Assembly (NCBI GenBank): GCA_023422005.1
Contig: JAEZSC010000191.1
Span: forward strand, 1 to 13,336
Length of the DNA: 13,336 bases
Direction of reading: 5' to 3'
Source: Bacillota bacterium
Lineage (GTDB): Bacteria; Bacillota; Clostridia; Christensenellales; UMGS416
Positions 12,414-13,336 of the stretch are shown here, piece by piece; position 1 is the first letter of the stretch, and each line of letters opens with the position of its first letter. Below the pieces are notes generated by a model. That model had not been told where the DNA came from and made no database searches. It was given only the letters and a program-made list of their open reading frames with translations. The translations under genes and the position numbers were made by a program.

Positions 12414-13336
12414 ATGCCCGCATATCAGGAAATACAGCAAAGCCTGCAGTGGATCGAAGCCCATCTGGATGAGAACCTGGACATCGCCGCGCTCAGCGAT
12501 CAGGTTCACCTGTCCATGTATTACTACCAGCGCCTGTTCTCCCGGCTGGTGGGCAGGCCGGTTGCCGAGTATCAAAAGCTTCGCCGCGTGGCCCGTGCCA
12601 GCGAGGACTTGCTCAGAGAAGGCAGCCGGATTTTGGATGTCGCCTTGAAATGGGGATTCCAAAGCCATGAATCCTTCAGCCGGGCCTTCAAGGAGGCCTA
12701 TGGCATGACGCCGGACGAATACCGCCGAAACCCGGCGCCGCTGACCCATTACATCATCCCCGATCTTTCGCTGATGTACCGCATGATCGACGAGGGCGTG
12801 CCGCTGCTGGCCGACGGCGTCATCTTGGAGATCACCCGGCGGACCTATGCGCAGGATCGTCTGTATGCGGGCTTTGCCCTGCAGTGCCCGTTCGGGCGGC
12901 CCAGCGTGGACAATCCCGGCCGGCTGTGGGAGTTCTTCACACCGGTTCCCAGAAAGCATCTGCCGCACCTGCACCCCCAGGGCAGCGAGGTTGGCATCAG
13001 CCTGCCCGGCCGGCAGGAGGGGTGCTTTACGTACTTCGCGGGCTGCGAGGTCACCGAGCGTTCCGACGCGTTCCTGGCGGCGAGGCGCCTGGATGGATAT
13101 GGTGAGATCCCCGAAGGCATGCAGCCGTGCTACCACACGCTGCCCGCCGGAGAGTATGCCGTGTGCACCTTCACCGCCGAGGATTTTGCCTATCTGGTCA
13201 ACAACGCGCTGGACAAAGCCATGGGATATTTCTTTGGAACGTGGCTGCCCAACAAAAAGCTCGCGTCTACGAGCTGCGTGGAGCTGTATGACGAGCGCTG
13301 CCTGCGCTGGCACCCGAAATACAGCCTCTCGGAGGA
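12414..13336 (+). CDS. AraC-family regulator with GyrI-like effector domain, 3' end missing
   Basis: At least 307 residues are encoded and the frame is open at the window end. Residues about 8-105 form the AraC double helix-turn-helix, including I-A-A-L-S-D-Q-V-H-L-S, then Y-Y-Y-Q-R-L-F, then the second helix pair with I-L-D-V-A-L-K-W-G-F-x-S-H-E-S-F-S-R-A-F-K and G-M-T-P-D-E-Y-R. From about 137 on, the sequence resembles the GyrI-like/AraC_E_bind domain used by Rob-type regulators for small-molecule binding: a strand with Y-A-G-F, a W-E-F-F helix, and later C-Y-H-T-L-P-A-G-E-Y-A-V. The DNA-binding domain is N-terminal, as in Rob and unlike AraC itself. The start has AGGAGGG at 12401-12407, 6 nt upstream. 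The target is unknown. Confidence 0.9.
   Translation, partial: MPAYQEIQQSLQWIEAHLDENLDIAALSDQVHLSMYYYQRLFSRLVGRPVAEYQKLRRVARASEDLLREGSRILDVALKWGFQSHESFSRAFKEAYGMTPDEYRRNPAPLTHYIIPDLSLMYRMIDEGVPLLADGVILEITRRTYAQDRLYAGFALQCPFGRPSVDNPGRLWEFFTPVPRKHLPHLHPQGSEVGISLPGRQEGCFTYFAGCEVTERSDAFLAARRLDGYGEIPEGMQPCYHTLPAGEYAVCTFTAEDFAYLVNNALDKAMGYFFGTWLPNKKLASTSCVELYDERCLRWHPKYSLSE

Noticed and set aside
12409..12648. A 79-codon plus-strand frame
   Set aside because: It is out of frame with the AraC-type gene, which has the better binding site and runs without a stop for more than 900 nt.

Overview
The window looks like chromosomal DNA from a GC-rich member of the Bacillota, most likely class Clostridia. 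The evidence is strong AGGAGG-type ribosome binding sites, frequent TTG starts, sigma-A-like promoters, compact Rho-independent terminators, and a gene set typical of that group: ECF folate S component, LCP and CapA envelope proteins, DUF378, and lon followed by engB/ysxC. The genus cannot be read from the sequence. No rRNA, tRNA, CRISPR array, insertion sequence, prophage or attachment site was seen.

Layout. Positions 1-941 hold the 3' end of a short-chain dehydrogenase, then an APH-like small-molecule kinase 3 nt downstream. Next is a 68-residue DUF378 membrane protein (1033-1239), which converges on a 91-residue conserved hypothetical on the minus strand (1324-1599). The two share one bidirectional terminator. 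Back-to-back promoters at 1628-1694 drive that small gene leftward and a two-gene envelope operon rightward. The operon holds an unrecognised single-pass membrane protein (1742-2638) and a CapA-family protein (2682-4079). A second shared terminator separates capA from the convergent folT-like gene (4150-4776, minus). folT diverges from an iron-containing alcohol dehydrogenase (4928-6070), and their predicted -10 elements overlap. A LytR-CpsA-Psr (LCP) protein follows with its own promoter and terminator (6189-8087). Then come ATP-dependent protease Lon (8328-10634) and ribosome-biogenesis GTPase EngB (10703-11290), separated by a hairpin. The window ends with two regulators: an XRE-type HTH protein with a TPR-like tail (11548-12294), and an AraC-type protein with a GyrI-like domain that runs off the end (12414-13336).

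How the genes relate. Three proteins (1742-2638, CapA and LCP) share one plan: a basic, disordered cytoplasmic N-terminus, one membrane segment, a Pro/Thr-rich spacer and an extracytoplasmic domain. They suggest a locus concerned with the cell surface. Lon and EngB are housekeeping genes in an order known from Bacillus. The remaining genes look functionally independent of one another.

Most of the window is ordinary. I see no clearly new multi-gene system. The most interesting items are the tandem 73-residue repeat in the LCP C-terminus, the unknown protein paired with CapA, three strongly supported TTG starts (capA, folT, lon), and the overlapping folT/ADH promoters.
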